From an uncultured Pelagibacteraceae bacterium (GTDB taxonomy: Bacteria > Pseudomonadota > Alphaproteobacteria > Pelagibacterales > Pelagibacteraceae), in NCBI GenBank assembly GCA_902564245.1, contig CACFAF010000010.1, forward strand, positions 1-34,382: DNA of 34,382 bases, given 5' to 3'. Under the pieces are notes generated by a model. It made no database searches. It was not told where the DNA came from and saw nothing but the letters and a program-made list of their open reading frames with translations. A program made the translations under genes and the position numbers. Of the stretch, positions 24,656-32,232 are shown one piece after another. The first letter of the stretch is position 1, and each line of letters opens with the position of its first letter.

Positions 24656-25030
24656 ATGAAAAAATATATTTTAATAATTTTATCATTATTAGTCTTTAAT
24701 CTTGCTCATGCAGGAATGAGTAAAAGCGACAAAACAAAAGCTTGGGAGTGCAGTGGAATTTATATGGCTAACTACTTCTTACCTTCAGGTGAACAATTTG
24801 AATATAGTATGAAAGAAAAATCAATGGCATCAGTAAAAGTAATGAAGTCTTACGCGCTCGAAGTTGGTATTTCTGAAAAAGAATGGGATGAAGGAGTTAA
24901 CAAAGCAGTCGATAAATACTATGGTTCTAAGTATGACAAAGTAAAAACTGAGGATTGTCACTCATTTATAGCTAATTCAATTCCTAATGGAGCTGAGAGA
25001 GTAAAAAAAGTAATTCAAACTTTATATTAA
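24656..25030 (+). CDS. Small secreted protein, unknown function
   Basis: 124 residues. The signal peptide is clear (MKKYILIILSLLVFNLAHAG, cut after AHA at 17-19). The mature part is helical and charged, with two cysteines (WECSG near residue 32 and EDCHSF near 102) that could form a disulfide in the periplasm. A SGEQFEYSMKEKSMAS segment and the ISEKEWDEGV helix show no known motif. I do not recognise the family. It leads a row of same-strand small genes, but the 16 bp to the next start and that gene's own strong ribosome site leave open whether it belongs to their unit. Confidence 0.7.
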   Translation: MKKYILIILSLLVFNLAHAGMSKSDKTKAWECSGIYMANYFLPSGEQFEYSMKEKSMASVKVMKSYALEVGISEKEWDEGVNKAVDKYYGSKYDKVKTEDCHSFIANSIPNGAERVKKVIQTLY

Positions 25031-25046
25031 CAAACAAGGAGGAAAA

Positions 25047-25331
25047 ATGGAAAAAGAGATGTTAGTAGTAGCTAAATTAAAAGAAGGTACTTTTGAAAAG
25101 TTTATGGGTTTTATGCAATCACCTGAAGGTTTAGCAGAAAGAGCTAAAGTTGCGGTAGTAGAAAAAACTATTGGAACGGTAACCCCAGATAAAAGTACTG
25201 TAATGTTTAAGATATTTTGTACTGACGAACCTGCATTACACAAGTTCATTGAAGGAACTGAAGTATCAAAACCTATCATGGATGCTGTTTTAGATAGCTA
25301 TTCAATCTATGATTTAACAAAAGTAAAATAG
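25047..25331 (+). CDS. Small ferredoxin-like-fold (ABM-type) protein, unknown
   Basis: 94 residues with no signal or membrane segment. Alternating strands and helices (MLVVAKLKEG, FEKFMGFMQSP, TVMFKIFCTDEPALHKFIEG) suit a dimeric alpha/beta-barrel of the antibiotic-monooxygenase type; this is a pattern judgement, not a motif match. A very strong Shine-Dalgarno (AAGGAGG) precedes the ATG. Seven bases separate it from the next gene of similar size and pattern. The single cysteine (F-C-T) is not in a known motif. The function is unknown. Confidence 0.75.
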   Translation: MEKEMLVVAKLKEGTFEKFMGFMQSPEGLAERAKVAVVEKTIGTVTPDKSTVMFKIFCTDEPALHKFIEGTEVSKPIMDAVLDSYSIYDLTKVK

Positions 25332-25338
25332 AAAAAAA

Positions 25339-25647
25339 ATGAAAGTAATTTACACAAGAACAATGAGAGTAAAAGATGACGGCTTAGGAAAAGCAATGGA
25401 AATTGGAAAAGGTTTAGCGGCAGTTAGAAAAAAACATTATCCTAATCATGATGTCTATTTTTCTTTTCAAATGGGCGGAGACCCAAGAACAATAAGAGAA
25501 ACTTTAATTGGACCTATGTTTGAAGGTGATAATGATGCTGACGCTAAAATGTCTGCAGATCCTGAATTTATAAAACTTTTAGAGCAATTGAAAGAAGTTG
25601 CGATAGAAGGTACAATAGAAGATGAAATAAGACCAATATTTAGTTAA
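25339..25647 (+). CDS. Small alpha/beta protein, unknown
   Basis: 102 residues. VIYTRTMRVKDDGLGKAMEI, then HDVYFSFQMGGDP and LLEQLKEVAIEG give a strand-helix-strand pattern like the ABM/dimeric barrel fold of its neighbour. The two may be related or form a heteromer. It has no signal peptide, no TM helix and no cysteine. It starts 7 bp after the previous stop and is followed 12 bp later by the four-helix membrane protein, so co-expression is very likely. No assigned function. Confidence 0.75.
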   Translation: MKVIYTRTMRVKDDGLGKAMEIGKGLAAVRKKHYPNHDVYFSFQMGGDPRTIRETLIGPMFEGDNDADAKMSADPEFIKLLEQLKEVAIEGTIEDEIRPIFS

Positions 25648-25659
25648 GGAGTTTAAAAT

Positions 25660-26076
25660 ATGATAGAAAAATTTAATGGAATATTTTATTTAGCAGTTTT
25701 TATAATTCATTTTATAGGGTTTGCTTTTTATGGATTTAGGTGTGTTTTCCAAACTAAATCCTTTTTAGATCAGTATGGTATTGATGATACTGGTGCAGGG
25801 ATGGTTAGATTTTTTGGATCAATATTTTTTGGATCTGTAGCAATGGCTATTTATGTAGGCTTCATAAGACCTAATGGTTTGGAAGCAACGTGGGGATTCT
25901 TTAATCTTATATTTTTACAGAATTTATCAGCTTTTATAGTTGGTTTTTATAGTACAAAAATAAATAAACTTGGTCATACAGACAAAACTTCTGATGAAGC
26001 AATATATGCGCCGTTAGTTCTAACTATTTTAAGCGCTGTACTTTGTTACGGTTTAGCAGATAAAATCTACATTTAA
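25660..26076 (+). CDS. Four-helix integral membrane protein, unknown
   Basis: 138 residues with about four TM helices (near 7-28, 47-68, 74-97 and 113-135). The loop FQTKSFLDQYGIDDTGAGMV between helices 1 and 2 is polar. Helix 2 has GSIFFGSVAMAIYVGF. It is preceded by AAGGAG at normal distance. It looks like the small uncharacterised membrane proteins found in marine proteobacteria; I cannot name a family. Lying between the two small globular proteins and a cupin, it could anchor or transport for this set. Confidence 0.75.
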   Translation: MIEKFNGIFYLAVFIIHFIGFAFYGFRCVFQTKSFLDQYGIDDTGAGMVRFFGSIFFGSVAMAIYVGFIRPNGLEATWGFFNLIFLQNLSAFIVGFYSTKINKLGHTDKTSDEAIYAPLVLTILSAVLCYGLADKIYI

Positions 26077-26091
26077 ATAAAAGGAGAGGTT

Positions 26092-26442
26092 ATGGCAGGA
26101 ATAGAAGTAAAAACTTTTGAAAAAGCAGATGAGGTTAATAATAATTTTGATAATGCAAAAATAGAAGCTGTAAAAGTTGGAAACCAGAGGATAATGAAAC
26201 TTACTCTACAACCTGGATGGAAATGGTCAAAAGATATTAAACCAACAGTTGGGGGTGATAGCTGCCAGGCAACACATCTTGGTGTAATTGTTTCAGGAGC
26301 TGTTTGCGCAAAACATAATGATGGAACCGAACTAACTTATAAAGCTGGAGACGCATATTCTATTCAGCCTGGACATGACGGATGGGTAGTAGGAAATGAA
26401 CAAGCTATTGTTTATGAATTTCACGGAATGTGGGGTGAATAA
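26092..26442 (+). CDS. Cupin-fold protein
   Basis: 116 residues. LTLQPGWKWSKDIKP is the typical lead-in strand, ATHLGVIVSGAVCAK is motif 1, and AGDAYSIQPGHDGWVVG is motif 2 with the histidine. Motif 1 keeps a single histidine (TH) and lacks the usual second H and E, so metal binding is doubtful. A good site AAGGAGAGG precedes the ATG. Its stop shares bases with the next start (ATAATG), indicating coupling with the NTF2-like gene. The role is unknown; small cupins in such clusters are often isomerases or ligand-binding proteins. Confidence 0.8.
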   Translation: MAGIEVKTFEKADEVNNNFDNAKIEAVKVGNQRIMKLTLQPGWKWSKDIKPTVGGDSCQATHLGVIVSGAVCAKHNDGTELTYKAGDAYSIQPGHDGWVVGNEQAIVYEFHGMWGE

Positions 26443-26762
26443 TGTCGATAATAGAAAAAATGACTAAAATAATTAACGAAGGTAATACTGCAGGTGCAGA
26501 ACAATTGATACATGATGATTATCAATTCTTAATGCACTCATCTGGTAAAAGTTTATCTAAGAAAGACGTAGTTGGCTGGGTTGGCATGAATGATGTTAAA
26601 AAAAGTAACGTAAGAATACTTTTTGAAAATGATGAAGTTGGTTTTGAACATGCCATGGTAACTTTTAATGATGGTAATAAAGAAGCTGTAATGACTTATT
26701 ATAAGTTTAAAGATGGAAAAGTTTCATATCAAGAAACTGGGGCTACCAAATTGCCTAAATAA
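26442..26762 (+). CDS. NTF2/SnoaL-like small protein
   Basis: 106 residues. The order is helix (KMTKIINEGNTAGAEQLI), DDYQFLMHSSGKSL, helix SKKDVVGWVG, then strands ending VMTYYKFKDGKVSYQETGA. This is the cone-shaped SnoaL-like/DUF4440 fold, a ligand-binding or isomerase scaffold. No catalytic residues can be named from sequence. It overlaps the cupin stop and its own stop is immediately followed by the GTG start of the DsbA-like gene, so the three are tightly coupled. Confidence 0.75.
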   Translation: MSIIEKMTKIINEGNTAGAEQLIHDDYQFLMHSSGKSLSKKDVVGWVGMNDVKKSNVRILFENDEVGFEHAMVTFNDGNKEAVMTYYKFKDGKVSYQETGATKLPK

Positions 26763-27359
26763 GTGAAAAATATTGATTTTTACTTTTCGATTGGAAGTAC
26801 TTACACATATCTAACAATAACTAGAATTTTAGATGTGGAAAAAAAACATGGTGTAAAATTTAATTGGAAACCATTTAGTGTAAGAGTGATTATGAAGGAA
26901 ATGAATAATATTCCATTCCCTAAAGATAAAAAAAACAAAGTAGATTACATGTGGAGAGATATTGAAAGAAGAGCTGAAAGATATGGTTTTTTTGCAAAAA
27001 CTCCAGTTCCATATCCTTTAAGTGAATTTGATTTAGCAAACAAACTAGCTATTTTAGGTTTAAAAGAAGGTTGGGGTATTGATTATGTAAGATTAACTTA
27101 TAAAAGATGGTTTCAACAAGGGAAAGAACCTGCTACTGAACCTAATATTTCTGAAATCTGTTCAGAACTTAAATTAGACAAAGAAAAAGTAATTTTAAAT
27201 GCAAATAGCAAAGAAATAGAAAAAGAATATTTAGTTAATACTGATAACGCACGGAACAATAAAGTTTTTGGAAGTCCATCATTTATAGTTGGAAATGAAA
27301 TATTCTGGGGAGATGACAGAATGGAAGATGCAATATCTTGGTCGAAAAATAATGTTTAA
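26763..27359 (+). CDS. HCCA-isomerase/DsbA-like thioredoxin-fold protein
   Basis: 198 residues from a GTG directly after the preceding TAA. IDFYFSIGSTYTYLTITRIL at the start matches 2-hydroxychromene-2-carboxylate isomerase (kappa glutathione transferase) proteins, in which a serine replaces the CxxC cysteine; here it is in SIGSTYTY. FNWKPFSVRVIMKEM, a long helical insert, and the end GVKSP-like VFGSPSFIVGNEIFWGDDRM are typical, the last with the cis-proline. These enzymes use glutathione to isomerise aromatic degradation intermediates or conjugate small molecules. The real substrate is unknown. Its last 8 bp overlap the DUF2798-like gene. Confidence 0.86.
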   Translation: MKNIDFYFSIGSTYTYLTITRILDVEKKHGVKFNWKPFSVRVIMKEMNNIPFPKDKKNKVDYMWRDIERRAERYGFFAKTPVPYPLSEFDLANKLAILGLKEGWGIDYVRLTYKRWFQQGKEPATEPNISEICSELKLDKEKVILNANSKEIEKEYLVNTDNARNNKVFGSPSFIVGNEIFWGDDRMEDAISWSKNNV

Positions 27360-27573
27360 AAAAAAATATTCTAATTTAATTTTTATTTTAATTATGGGAT
27401 TTGGAATGAGTCTATTTATGACTTTAATTATTACTTACATAAATACAGGTATGGATAATGAATATGCTCATAGATTTTTAAAAGCCTGGACAGTAAGTTT
27501 GCCTATAGCAATATTAACATCTTTATTGGTAGGTCCCCCAACAAAAAAATTTGTAGATAAAATTACAAAATAA
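27352..27573 (+). CDS. DUF2798-like two-helix membrane protein
   Basis: 73 residues from the ATG at 27352. The frame opens 63 bases further upstream, but that would be read out of frame with the DsbA-like gene and gives a non-membrane tail. Two TM helices: about 8-31 and 46-65. The phrase RFLKAWTVSLPIAILTSLLV, then GPPTKKFVDKIT is the DUF2798 pattern. The function of the family is unknown. It overlaps the preceding gene by 8 bp and is followed by the SMR pair after 15 bp. Confidence 0.78.
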   Translation: MFKKKYSNLIFILIMGFGMSLFMTLIITYINTGMDNEYAHRFLKAWTVSLPIAILTSLLVGPPTKKFVDKITK

Positions 27574-27588
27574 TAATATTCTTATTTG

Positions 27589-27927
27589 GTGAGTAATATA
27601 ACAGCTTACATTATTTTATTAATAGCAGTTGTTTTAGGAACTGTATCAAATGGCTTTGCTAAAGGTGCACAAGGTTTCACAATATTAGTACCAAGTATTA
27701 TTACTGCAGTAACTATAGTTGGATGCATGTACACTCTATCACTAGTTATGAAAACTATTCCCGTTGGTATAACTTATGCTTCTTTTGCTGGGCTTTGTAT
27801 TATAGCTACTACTATAGTTGGAATTTATAAATTTAAACAAATACCTGATTTTTATACAATCATAGGTCTTGTATTAATTATTGCTGGAGTAGTGATGGTG
27901 AATTTGATGGGTAACACGAATAACTAA
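27589..27927 (+). CDS. SMR-like small membrane transporter, subunit 1
   Basis: 112 residues from a GTG at 27589 (a TTG at 27586 is adjacent). Four TM helices. KTIPVGITYASFAGLCIIAT is the conserved SMR loop and helix 3, and IIGLVLIIAGVVMVNLMG is helix 4. In EmrE-type proteins helix 1 carries the essential glutamate (E14). Aligned through the shared GFT-L at the end of helix 1, this position is glycine, with an asparagine four residues on (VLGTVSNGF). So it is SMR by fold but probably not a classic proton-coupled drug exporter. It is paired with the next gene at 1 bp and likely forms a heterodimer. Confidence 0.8.
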   Translation: MSNITAYIILLIAVVLGTVSNGFAKGAQGFTILVPSIITAVTIVGCMYTLSLVMKTIPVGITYASFAGLCIIATTIVGIYKFKQIPDFYTIIGLVLIIAGVVMVNLMGNTNN

Positions 27928-27928
27928 A

Positions 27929-28264
27929 ATGAATAATTTGTCTGGATATATTTTTTTATTTTTAGCAGTAATATTAGGAATTCTAGCTAACAGTTATTTG
28001 AAGATGACATATGGTTTTACAAAATTAATACCATCTATTTATTGTTCAATATTAATTGTTCTTTGTATCTTGTGTTTAGCCAAAGCAATGATGGTTATCC
28101 CAGTAGGTTTTACTTATGCTACTTATGGCGGTTTAACAATCACTGCCGTCACTCTTTTTGGTATTGTTAAATATAACCAAATACCAAATCTATACGGATT
28201 ATTAGGAATTATCTTAATTGTAATTGGAGTCTTAATAGTAAATTTACTAGGAAAAGCAAATTAG
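27929..28264 (+). CDS. SMR-like small membrane transporter, subunit 2
   Basis: 111 residues, four TM helices. MVIPVGFTYATYGGLTITAV is the SMR core, near identical in pattern to subunit 1, and LLGIILIVIGVLIVNLLG is helix 4. Helix 1 (AVILGILANSYLKM) again has glycine where the essential glutamate of EmrE stands and asparagine four residues later. Both members share this change, so it is a property of the pair, not a decay of one. It starts 1 bp after subunit 1. Substrate unknown; as last gene of this run it may export or import the compound handled by the preceding enzymes. Confidence 0.8.
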   Translation: MNNLSGYIFLFLAVILGILANSYLKMTYGFTKLIPSIYCSILIVLCILCLAKAMMVIPVGFTYATYGGLTITAVTLFGIVKYNQIPNLYGLLGIILIVIGVLIVNLLGKAN

Positions 28265-28657
28265 TTATTTAAGATTTTTATCTACTTCTACTTGATACCC
28301 CTCAACAAATTTATTATTTTGATTAGCAATGCCAACAACATCAATCATCTCTTTGATCATTTGATCGGTCGCTCCCTTTTTTTTGGCAGCAAGTGTATGA
28401 GATCTTATACAATATTCACAACTATTGGTGATTGATACTGCTACATAAATAAGCTCTTTGGTAACAGGATCTAAGGCACCTTTTTTCATAATTTGTTTAA
28501 GGTTATTCCATGTTCTTTCTAAAGCTTCTGGATTGTGTGCCAGTGATCTCCAAAAATTAGGAATTCTTTTTATGTTTCTTGAGCTTTTAATATCATCAAA
28601 AATTTTTTTAACTTTTCCTTTTGCTTGTTTTTGATTAATTGGTTTAAATATTGACAT
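28265..28657 (-). CDS. Carboxymuconolactone decarboxylase / AhpD-like protein
   Basis: 130 residues, mostly helical. NSCEYCIRSHT at 78-88 has the AhpD-type CxxC (C80, C83) and histidine H87, and KELIYVAVSITN precedes it, as in the family. AhpD members are thiol-disulfide peroxidase partners; CMD members decarboxylate aromatic-ring products. The CxxC-x3-H form favours a redox function. AGGAGG lies before the ATG. It ends a three-gene minus-strand unit with the GATase and HisN-like genes and meets the SMR gene tail to tail with no gap. Confidence 0.88.
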   Translation of the reverse strand: MSIFKPINQKQAKGKVKKIFDDIKSSRNIKRIPNFWRSLAHNPEALERTWNNLKQIMKKGALDPVTKELIYVAVSITNSCEYCIRSHTLAAKKKGATDQMIKEMIDVVGIANQNNKFVEGYQVEVDKNLK

Positions 28658-28668
28658 TTTTCCTCCTA

Positions 28669-29397
28669 TTATATTCTAAGAATATCACTCTTAAATTTTG
28701 AATACAAAATATTAGAATAATTATTCATATTTTTCATATTTATTTGTGCTTCATTGTTAAACTTTTCAAGTGCATTTGTGCCTAATTGTTTTTCCAAAGC
28801 TGACTTATATTCTGGAACACACCCCCATTCACTTACAGTCGTATCTTTAACTTCTATATGAAATTGAATTCCATAAGCATGATTTTGATATTTAAAAATC
28901 TGATATTTGGTTTCAGGAGAAGATGCTAAAAGAGTTACATTATCATTACTTTCTAAACCTTGAACTTCATAAGAGTGCCACTGTAAAGACGTAATATTTT
29001 CTGGAAAATTTGAAAATAAAGGATCGCTATTTTTATTTTGAGAAAAATTAATATTTAACATTCCTATTTCTGGATTGTTCGATTTAACAACCTTTCCTCC
29101 AATAACTTCTCCTAGAAGTTGACATCCCAGGCAAAAACCTAAATACGGTTTCTTTAAATCAACTACAAATTCTTTAATTTTTTTTTTTTCATCAATTAAC
29201 CATGAATATTCTTTTTCCATCCAAGTATCCATAGGTCCACCCATACAAAACATAGCATCAAATTTTGAAAGATCTTTTGGAATTTTTTCTCCTTCATCTA
29301 GTTCTATTGTTGTTAGCTCAGCTTTATCTTTGATCATTAAATCTTTAATATAACCAGGATCTTCAATTTTAATATGCTGTAAGATTAGTATTTTCAT
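28669..29397 (-). CDS. Class I glutamine amidotransferase-like protein
   Basis: 242 residues. YLGFCLGCQLLGE at 85-97 is the nucleophile elbow with C89, and AYGIQFHIEVKD near 178-189 gives the catalytic histidine and glutamate. FDAMFCMGGPMDTW near 46-59 is the usual N-terminal loop (GGPM). Stand-alone members like this hydrolyse gamma-glutamyl bonds or donate ammonia to a partner. No synthase partner is next to it; the nearest neighbours are a HisN-like phosphatase and an AhpD-like protein. It starts 1 bp after the phosphatase stop. Substrate unknown. Confidence 0.88.
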   Translation of the reverse strand: MKILILQHIKIEDPGYIKDLMIKDKAELTTIELDEGEKIPKDLSKFDAMFCMGGPMDTWMEKEYSWLIDEKKKIKEFVVDLKKPYLGFCLGCQLLGEVIGGKVVKSNNPEIGMLNINFSQNKNSDPLFSNFPENITSLQWHSYEVQGLESNDNVTLLASSPETKYQIFKYQNHAYGIQFHIEVKDTTVSEWGCVPEYKSALEKQLGTNALEKFNNEAQINMKNMNNYSNILYSKFKSDILRI

Positions 29398-29398
29398 T

Positions 29399-30202
29399 TT
29401 AAAGCGCAGGCTTTAAAAGTTTTAACATTTTTTTATGTATATTTCTATTCGCAGAAAATAAAATATTACCTGCTAACTTCGCATCTTTATTCTTCCATGT
29501 AGAACCAATCCCACCTGCAGCTGCAATTATAGGAATTAAAGCATGAACATCCCATATCTTATTTTGACATTGTATAACTACATCTATTTTACCTTCACAA
29601 AGATGAGCATAACTTAATGCGTCAAAACATGGAAATTGCATAAGTTTTAGAACTTTAGGAATTTTACTTTGTTTTTTTAATGATAACCAACCATGGAAAG
29701 CTCCAGCTACCTTAGCTTTTTTTAAAGTAGTTTTTTTATTCACTGATAATTTTTTTTTTCTTCCATTTTCTACTACGTAAGCGCTTTTTGCTGAGATATT
29801 AAAATAGTACTTATTTAATTTTGGAAAGTTGGCTAAACCAAAAATTGGATTTCCTTTATAAGTTAAAGCTACTAAATTACTCCATGATGGATTGCCTATT
29901 ACAAATGATCTAGTTCCGTCTATTGGATCAATTACCCATGCAAAATCACTTTTAGTTTTTTTTCGTCCGTATTCTTCACCAATAATTTCATGATCTGGAA
30001 ATTTTTTTTGAATTTTAGATCTTATGAACTTTTCAAAAGCTTTGTCAGCTGTTGTAACAGGATCATAACCTTTGCCCTTTAATTTATTATCTACTTTAAA
30101 TGGCTTGTTGAGCTTAGAGTAGTAATATTTTGTCAAATCTTTAGCTAACTTGTTTAAAAAATTAGCAAAAAATCTCATTTTTTTTGTATTTAATTCAGTC
30201 AT
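29399..30202 (-). CDS. Inositol-monophosphatase family phosphatase, HisN-type
   Basis: 267 residues. Metal-site motifs are IIGEEYG near 74-80, WVIDPIDGTRSFVIGNPSW near 90-108 and IWDVHALIPIIAAAGG near 216-231. The DPVTTADKAFEKFIR start and the DGTRSF form are those of histidinol-phosphatase HisN rather than SuhB or CysQ. HisN dephosphorylates histidinol phosphate in histidine synthesis with Mg2+. No other his gene is adjacent, so the assignment is by motif only. It is lysine-rich at both ends and leads the three-gene minus unit. Confidence 0.82.
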   Translation of the reverse strand: MTELNTKKMRFFANFLNKLAKDLTKYYYSKLNKPFKVDNKLKGKGYDPVTTADKAFEKFIRSKIQKKFPDHEIIGEEYGRKKTKSDFAWVIDPIDGTRSFVIGNPSWSNLVALTYKGNPIFGLANFPKLNKYYFNISAKSAYVVENGRKKKLSVNKKTTLKKAKVAGAFHGWLSLKKQSKIPKVLKLMQFPCFDALSYAHLCEGKIDVVIQCQNKIWDVHALIPIIAAAGGIGSTWKNKDAKLAGNILFSANRNIHKKMLKLLKPAL

Positions 30203-30270
30203 TAAATGTTCACATACTATTTTATTTATCTTGATTAAAGTTAAATTTTAAATAATCCTCAAAAAACCTT

Positions 30271-31374
30271 ATGAAAATTGAACTAAACGAAAACAAAATT
30301 TTCTTTAATAATGGTCAATCTATTCAAGAGATTCACCCTTTCTGGTTAAGAGAAAGAGTAGATGGCGATGAATACTTGGATAAAGGTACCCAACAAAGAT
30401 TGTTCGACCCTTCAACAATGACTGGTGAAATACTTATAAAAAAAGCTGAAATCAAAAATGGCTTTCTTGAGGTTAATTTCAATGATGGTGTTAATTCTAA
30501 ACTTGATATAAGTAAACTTGAAACAGAATTTTCAAATAAAGATACAGTAATAAAATCAATTCCAAAAAAAAAATGGGATTCTGCTTTAAAGAATGTAAAA
30601 AATTTTGAATTTAAAAAAAATTTTTACGAGTCTAAAGAAATGTACGATTTATTAACTTCTTTTTACGAGTATGGTTTTGTAATAGTAAAAAATGTACCGA
30701 CTGAAAATAATTATATTGTAGAGTTCGCTAATTCTATTGGAAGTGTTAGAAGAACTAATTTTGGTGAACATTTTAATGTTAAATCTAAATCGAACCCTAA
30801 TGATTTAGCATATACAACTTTACCTTTAAGTCCTCATACTGATAATCCTTATAGAAATCCAGTTCCTTGCATTCAAATATTACATTGCATTGAAAATGAA
30901 GTAAGTGGAGGTTATTCAACTTTAGTTGATGGATACACTGTTTCTGAAAAATTAAAAATAGAAGACCCTGAAGCATATAAAGTTTTAACTGAAGTAAAAG
31001 TAAGATTTAGATTTATTGATAAAGACGTAGTTTTAGAAGATTGGTCAGAATTAATTCATTTAGACGATGAAAAAAATTTTAAACAAGTAAGATTTAGTCC
31101 AAGATTAGATTATGTTCCTATTTTGAAAAAAGATAAGTTAGACTTATTTTATAAATCGAGAAAAAAATTATCTGATTTATATAATTCTAAAAAAAATAGG
31201 ATAGAATTTAGGTTGTCACCAAAAGATCTTATATTAATGGATAACCACAGAATATTACATGGAAGAACAAAGTTTGATCCGAATGAAGGAAATAGATTTT
31301 TACAGGGTTGTTATATCGATTTTGATAGTACTGAAGGTAAATTAAGACATTTAAAAAGAAAATTTAAAATTTGA
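30271..31374 (+). CDS. Gamma-butyrobetaine hydroxylase-like 2-oxoglutarate dioxygenase
   Basis: 367 residues. The N-terminal DUF971-like domain has IHPFWLRERVDGDEYLD at 21-37 and GTQQRLFDPS. The TauD/GBBH core has the iron motif HTD (H189, D191) in PHTDNPYRNP, IENEVSGGYSTLVDG, and the last histidine H330 in DNHRILHGR. GBBH and TMLH hydroxylate trimethylammonium compounds on the carnitine route. The cysteines that bind zinc in animal GBBH (the WLRDNCPC region) are absent. That and context leave open another substrate. Its stop overlaps the start of the EamA gene (TTGA). Confidence 0.85.
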   Translation: MKIELNENKIFFNNGQSIQEIHPFWLRERVDGDEYLDKGTQQRLFDPSTMTGEILIKKAEIKNGFLEVNFNDGVNSKLDISKLETEFSNKDTVIKSIPKKKWDSALKNVKNFEFKKNFYESKEMYDLLTSFYEYGFVIVKNVPTENNYIVEFANSIGSVRRTNFGEHFNVKSKSNPNDLAYTTLPLSPHTDNPYRNPVPCIQILHCIENEVSGGYSTLVDGYTVSEKLKIEDPEAYKVLTEVKVRFRFIDKDVVLEDWSELIHLDDEKNFKQVRFSPRLDYVPILKKDKLDLFYKSRKKLSDLYNSKKNRIEFRLSPKDLILMDNHRILHGRTKFDPNEGNRFLQGCYIDFDSTEGKLRHLKRKFKI

Positions 31375-32231
31375 CGCTCCGCGACTCATTGATTGCAGCG
31401 TTAGTTCCAATTTTTTTAGGATTTGGTTTTGTTATTGCTAAACCAGCCATGGAGGAGTTGCCTCCTTTTTTATTAATGGGTTTGAGATTTACTTTTGTGG
31501 CATCAATGCTAATTTGGTGGTTTCCAATACCACGTGGCTTTCTTAAGAAAATATTTATTGTATCTCTAATAGCAAATACGTTGCAGTACAGTATTACTTA
31601 TACTGGTTTAAGTTTAATAGATGCATCCGCTGCTGTGTTACTTGTTCAAACAGAAGTCCCATTTGGAGTTGTTTTCGCATATTTTATGCTTAGAGAAAAA
31701 CCAACTGTAAAAAGTTTAGTAGGAATAAGTATAGCTTTTGTTGGTGTTTATGTTTTAACTGGTTCACCTAATTTAGATGGAAAATTTTTTGGTGTAGGTT
31801 TAACAATTTTAGGATCAGCTATTTGGGCGTTAGGCCAAGTTTTGGTAAAACCTTTAAGCAAAGAAATAAATCCATTAGCGTTAGTGGCTTGGCTGGGTTT
31901 ATTTTCAGGTCCAATTTTAATAGGACTCTCAGCAATTTTTGATGGTAATACAATTAACTATTTTAAAAATGCAAGTTTTGAAAGCTGGATGATTGCATTG
32001 TATTTAGGATTTATAATGCAGCCTATAACTTATGGATGTTTTTATTATGTTTTAAAAAATAATCCCTTATATAAAGTTTTACCTATAGTTACCATGGGTA
32101 TACCTCCTACAGGATTATTGGCTGCAATTTTTCTTTTAGGTGAGGAGCCAACTAAGGAATTATTTTTTGGTGGAGCTATAATAATTGTTGGAGTGATGTT
32201 GATAGTTTTTAATAAACCAAGTAAAAAATAA
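31371..32231 (+). CDS. EamA/DMT-family transporter
   Basis: 286 residues with ten TM helices in two EamA repeats. TLRDSLIAALVPIFLGFGF then AMEELPPFLLMGLRF is the usual EamA start, and PITYGCFYYVLKNNPLYKV lies in the second half. The only fitting start is a TTG at 31371 that overlaps the dioxygenase stop by 4 bp, giving the family-length N-terminus. These carriers move amino acids, nucleotides or other metabolites. Coupling to a GBBH-like dioxygenase suggests a substrate or product carrier, for example of a quaternary amine, but that is inference. Confidence 0.87.
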   Translation: MTLRDSLIAALVPIFLGFGFVIAKPAMEELPPFLLMGLRFTFVASMLIWWFPIPRGFLKKIFIVSLIANTLQYSITYTGLSLIDASAAVLLVQTEVPFGVVFAYFMLREKPTVKSLVGISIAFVGVYVLTGSPNLDGKFFGVGLTILGSAIWALGQVLVKPLSKEINPLALVAWLGLFSGPILIGLSAIFDGNTINYFKNASFESWMIALYLGFIMQPITYGCFYYVLKNNPLYKVLPIVTMGIPPTGLLAAIFLLGEEPTKELFFGGAIIIVGVMLIVFNKPSKK

Positions 32232-32232
32232 T

